A DNA stretch of 8,179 nucleotides. Source: Paracoccaceae bacterium (lineage in GTDB: Bacteria > Pseudomonadota > Alphaproteobacteria > Rhodobacterales > Rhodobacteraceae). Position 1 is the stretch's first letter; each line of letters opens with the position of its first letter. The stretch covers positions 1 through 8,179 of the forward strand of contig SKOX01000104.1 of assembly GCA_007119835.1 (NCBI GenBank), given 5' to 3'. The notes beneath the pieces are model-generated. The model was not told the DNA's origin. It made no database searches and saw only the letters and a list, made by a program, of their open reading frames with translations. Position numbers and translations under genes: made by a program. Below, piece by piece: positions 6,110 to 8,179 of the stretch.

Positions 6110-6822
6110 TACCACTGGACCTCGGCGGGCGCGATGCGCTCGGCGTTCTCGTCGATATGCGCGATCCGGCCGTCGGCGATGACGATGACGCGGTGGGCGA
6201 TCCGCCGGATGCCGGCGTTGTGGGTGATGATCGCGGTCGCGGTGCCGAGCTCGCGGTTGACCGCCTCGAGCGCTTCGAGGACGGTGACGCCGGTCTTCGA
6301 GTCGAGCGCGCCGGTCGGCTCGTCGCAGAGCAGCACGTCGGGGCGCTTGGCGATGGCGCGCGCGATGGCGACGCGCTGCTGCTCGCCGCCGGACATCTCG
6401 GCCGGGAAGTGGTCCATCCGGTGGCCGAGGCCGACGCGCTCGAGCGCCTCGGCCGGCGACATCGGCGCCCGGGCGATCTCGGTGACCAGCGCCACGTTCT
6501 CCCGCGCGGTCAGCGAGGGCACCAGGTTGTAGAACTGGAAGACGAAGCCGACATGGTCCCGGCGGAAGGCGGTCAGCTCGCGGTCCGAGGCGCGCGTCAG
6601 CTCCCGGTCGCGGAAGAAGACGCTTCCCGCCGTCGGCGTGTCGAGGGCGCCGAGGATGTTGAGCAGCGTCGACTTGCCCGAGCCCGAGGCGCCAAGCAGG
6701 ACGACCATCTCGCCCTCGTTGAGGTCGAGGTCGACGCCGCGCAGCGCGTGGACCGCCGCCGAGCCCTCGCCGTAGACCTTGGTGACGCCGATGGTGCGGA
6801 AGACCGGCCGGGCGGCGGTCAT
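6109..6822 (-). CDS. ABC transporter ATP-binding protein (MacB/LolD/DevA type)
   Basis: A 237-residue cytoplasmic ATPase that powers the adjoining FtsX permease. All motifs are intact: Walker [10 protein letters not shown] (44-52), Q-loop Gln96 in [13 protein letters not shown], signature SGGEQQR (144-150), Walker B LLCDEP (164-169, catalytic Glu168), D-loop ALDS (172-175) and H-loop His201 in ITHN. The FQFYNLVP and TGALDSKTG segments are typical of the LolD/MacB/DevA lipid-and-macrolide exporter ATPase group. The start ATG at 6822 is chosen because GGAGGGGAGGG (6840-6830) lies 7 nt upstream; a GTG at 6900 would add 26 Pro/Ala/Gly-rich residues and has no such site. It is the first gene of the operon ATPase-permease-adaptor, overlapping the permease by one base. 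Confidence 0.95.
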   Translation of the reverse strand: MTAARPVFRTIGVTKVYGEGSAAVHALRGVDLDLNEGEMVVLLGASGSGKSTLLNILGALDTPTAGSVFFRDRELTRASDRELTAFRRDHVGFVFQFYNLVPSLTARENVALVTEIARAPMSPAEALERVGLGHRMDHFPAEMSGGEQQRVAIARAIAKRPDVLLCDEPTGALDSKTGVTVLEALEAVNRELGTATAIITHNAGIRRIAHRVIVIADGRIAHIDENAERIAPAEVQW

Positions 6823-6829
6823 GGCGAGA

Positions 6830-6840
6830 CCCTCCCCTCC
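6830..6840 (-). promoter_or_regulatory. Strong ribosome binding site of the ABC ATPase gene
   Basis: On the minus strand GGAGGGGAGGG contains two overlapping Shine-Dalgarno matches ending 7 nt before the ATG at 6822. It settles the start over the GTG at 6900. Confidence 0.8.
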
Positions 6841-6900
6841 GGCGCGACGGTCTGCGGGCGGCGCACCGGGACGCGGATCGGCAGGTGCGGTTCCATGCAC

Positions 6901-6930
6901 ATCGTACGACGCTCCGGTGCGGGTTCGAAA
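6901..6930 (-). promoter_or_regulatory. Weak candidate promoter of the ABC exporter operon
   Basis: On the minus strand TTTCGA (6930-6925) and TACGAT (6906-6901) are 18 nt apart, a loose match to a housekeeping promoter. Transcription would begin near 6893, about 70 nt ahead of the ATPase ATG. It sits in the 149-nt gap after the HAD gene, which is the only upstream space the operon has, and this local stretch is less GC-rich than its surroundings. I see no clear operator repeat. Confidence 0.3.
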
Positions 6931-6971
6931 GTTCCTAAATCATTCCGAGGGCTTGCGGTATCTGATCTCGA

Positions 6972-7757
6972 TCAACTTCGGCCGGCGAGCCAGGCGGGCA
7001 GGGCGCCGACATGCGCCACCACGGCGTCGGCATGGGGGGCGAGGTCCTCGGCCTCCGCCGGCCCGGTCAGGACGCCGATGGTGACGAGGCCCGCCGCCTG
7101 CCCGCAATAGAGGTCGTGGGTGCTGTCGCCGATTATCGCGACCTCCCCGGGCTCAAGGCCGACATGGCGGCAGAAGGCCTCCGCCATTCCCGGACCCGGC
7201 TTGGCGCCGAAGCCCGAATCGTAGCCCGCGAGGAAATCGAAGAGGTCGAGCACGCCGGCGAGCTGCGCCCGCGCGGCGGCCTCGGCGTCGTTGGTCGCGA
7301 CGCCGAGCACGAAGCCGTCCGCCCGGAGCTGCCGCAGCAGCGGCGCGAGCGGTGCCGCCTCGACGGGGCACACGTCGGCGGCGCTCCGGATCAGGTGGGC
7401 GCGCAGCGCCTCGGGCTGCGTCTCGGGCAGCACGCGCAGCACCGCGTCGACGACGACCTCGAGGGTGCCGGCGATCACCGGGCTCGACTTCGCGAACCGC
7501 CCGGCGTCGAGGTCGAAGCCGAGCGCGTCGGCGAGGCGCCGCACCCGCGCCTCGTCGCCGCCGGCGAGCTCGCGGATCAGCGCCTGGCTCCAGGCGCTCC
7601 AGGTGCCGTGAAAGTCGAAAAGCGTTCCATCCTTGTCGAACAGGAGGCCGCGGACGCGCGGTCGGGAGCGGCGGCCTTTCGCCGGCCCGCCGGAGCCGGT
7701 CTCGCCCGTCCCCCGCGGCTCGGGGTAGGCTTCGCCATCCTCGCTGGAGGTTTGCAT
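6972..7757 (-). CDS. HAD-superfamily hydrolase, phosphoglycolate phosphatase-like
   Basis: A 261-residue cytoplasmic phosphatase of the haloacid dehalogenase superfamily, Gph-like. Motif I is LLFDKDGTLFD with nucleophile Asp41 and acid/base Asp43. Motif II is GVATND (Thr155), motif III the Lys186 in FGAKPGPGM, motif IV IIGDSTHD (Asp211, Asp215). A helical cap lies between motifs I and II (about 53-135). The motifs show a complete active site, but the physiological phosphate ester cannot be assigned. The N-terminus is odd: before motif I there are about 36 Gly/Glu/Arg-rich residues, whereas relatives usually start a few residues before the motif. No ATG, GTG or TTG occurs in frame between 7757 and motif I, so 7757 (or the ATG at 7775) is the only ordinary start; a non-standard start is possible. 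The start overlaps the divergent thioesterase start. The stop is 149 nt upstream of the ABC operon. Confidence 0.88.
   Translation of the reverse strand: MQTSSEDGEAYPEPRGTGETGSGGPAKGRRSRPRVRGLLFDKDGTLFDFHGTWSAWSQALIRELAGGDEARVRRLADALGFDLDAGRFAKSSPVIAGTLEVVVDAVLRVLPETQPEALRAHLIRSAADVCPVEAAPLAPLLRQLRADGFVLGVATNDAEAAARAQLAGVLDLFDFLAGYDSGFGAKPGPGMAEAFCRHVGLEPGEVAIIGDSTHDLYCGQAAGLVTIGVLTGPAEAEDLAPHADAVVAHVGALPAWLAGRS
7744..7750 (+). promoter_or_regulatory. Ribosome binding site of the thioesterase gene
   Basis: CTGGAGG at 7744-7750 lies 5 nt before the ATG at 7756 and supports that start. On the opposite strand these bases are within the first codons of the HAD gene. Confidence 0.7.
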
Positions 7758-8179
7758 GCCGCGCGACCCCGCCATCCGTTCCGACTACCCGTTCTTCCGG
7801 ACGTTCCCCACCCGGTGGCGCGACAACGACGTCTACGGGCACCTGAACAATACGGTGTACTACGAGTACGTCGACACGATCGTCAACGGCTGGCTCGTCG
7901 ACCGGGGCGGTCTGCACGTGCCCGGCGGCGACGTCGTCTGCATCGTCGCCGAGAGCGGCTGCACCTATTATGCGAGCCTCGGCTTTCCCGGCGACATCGA
8001 GGCCGGCCTTCGCGCGGACCGCGTCGGGCGCAGCTCCATCACCTACGGCATCGGCCTCTTCGCGGCGGGCGCGGCGACCGCGGCCGCCGAGGCGCGCTTC
8101 ACCCATGTCTGCGTCGACCGCACAAGCCTCCGGCCGGTGCCGATCCCGGACGCGCTGCGCCGCGCGCTCGCGACCCTGG
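7756..8179 (+). CDS. Acyl-CoA thioesterase, hotdog fold (4HBT/YbgC-FadM type), partial at the right edge
   Basis: The frame is open for 141 codons to the end of the window without a stop. Family members are about 130-160 residues, so it is nearly complete. The N-terminal segment FRTFPTRWRDNDVYGHLNNTVYYEYVDT (residues 14-41) is the signature of 4-hydroxybenzoyl-CoA-thioesterase-like hotdog proteins. By alignment with that family Asp25 would be the catalytic acid, next to GHLNN. The later VAESGCTYYASLGFPGDIEAGLR and RSSITYGIGLF fit the rest of the hotdog sheet. Family role: hydrolysis of acyl-CoA thioesters in the cytoplasm, usually as a tetramer; chain preference cannot be predicted. A GGAGG site 5 nt upstream supports the start. 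It is head to head with the HAD phosphatase gene; I see no direct functional link beyond both being small-molecule hydrolases. Confidence 0.9.
   Translation, partial: MPRDPAIRSDYPFFRTFPTRWRDNDVYGHLNNTVYYEYVDTIVNGWLVDRGGLHVPGGDVVCIVAESGCTYYASLGFPGDIEAGLRADRVGRSSITYGIGLFAAGAATAAAEARFTHVCVDRTSLRPVPIPDALRRALATL

Noticed and set aside
5351..6532. 393-codon plus-strand frame, with another at 6100-7110
   Set aside because: Both lie opposite the permease and ATPase genes, whose motifs (Walker A/B, FtsX segments) are unmistakable. They have shadow-type composition and no ribosome sites.
6911..6935. GGAAC on the minus strand as an EcfG (general stress) promoter for the ABC operon
   Set aside because: The next CGT-containing element is 19 nt away and is CGTC; the EcfG pattern needs about 16-17 nt and CGTT.
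6963..6974. TGATC/GATCA inverted repeat at the HAD stop codon
   Set aside because: The centre is only 2 nt and there is no T-run, so it is not a terminator; a single copy gives no support for an operator.
7153..8106. 317-codon minus-strand frame across the HAD and thioesterase genes
   Set aside because: It contradicts both the HAD motifs in another minus frame and the thioesterase signature on the plus strand.

Overview
The window is GC-rich chromosomal DNA with strong third-position G/C bias. It most likely comes from an alphaproteobacterium, probably of the Rhodobacteraceae type. The main reason is the sigma factor at 594-1475: its sequence ([45 protein letters not shown], in parts; RpoH box QKALFFNLR) resembles the RpoH-II class of heat-shock-type sigma factors known from Rhodobacter and relatives. 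I see no rRNA, tRNA, CRISPR array, insertion sequence or phage gene.

Layout, left to right. (1) 1-257, minus: the first 85 codons of a YifB/ComM-family AAA+ protein; the rest lies off the left edge. (2) 258-593: a 336-bp divergent intergenic region with the yifB and rpoH control regions. It includes a candidate extracytoplasmic-sigma (RpoE-like) promoter, TGATCC-18 nt-TAAAC, and two small adjacent hairpins. (3) 594-1475, plus: rpoH (RpoH-II type). (4) 1545-2384, plus: a secreted ChaN-like (Tiki/haem-binding superfamily) protein with a run of eight G just before its start codon. (5) 2385-2535: a short convergent intergenic region with inverted repeats. (6) 2536-6822, minus: a compact three-gene export operon transcribed right to left: ABC ATPase, a double-FtsX-domain permease, and an HlyD/RND-type periplasmic adaptor. 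The junctions are tight (a TAATG overlap and a 4-nt gap), so the three are very likely co-translated as one MacAB/DevBCA-like machine. (7) 6972-7757, minus: a HAD-superfamily phosphatase of the phosphoglycolate phosphatase type. (8) 7756-8179, plus: a hotdog-fold acyl-CoA thioesterase (YbgC/FadM type) running off the right edge.

How the parts work together: the sigma factor and the ChaN-like gene sit in tandem and could share a stress-induced transcript. The ABC operon is a self-contained inner-membrane exporter with adaptor but no outer-membrane channel in view. The HAD and thioesterase genes are head to head, and their best start codons interlock in the palindrome GCATGC, leaving no intergenic DNA between them.

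The window reads mostly as ordinary chromosomal housekeeping and transport genes. I do not see convincing evidence for an undescribed multi-gene system. The points most worth checking are the predicted RpoE-type control of rpoH, the G8 tract at the chaN-like start, the interlocked starts, and the unknown substrate of the ABC exporter.
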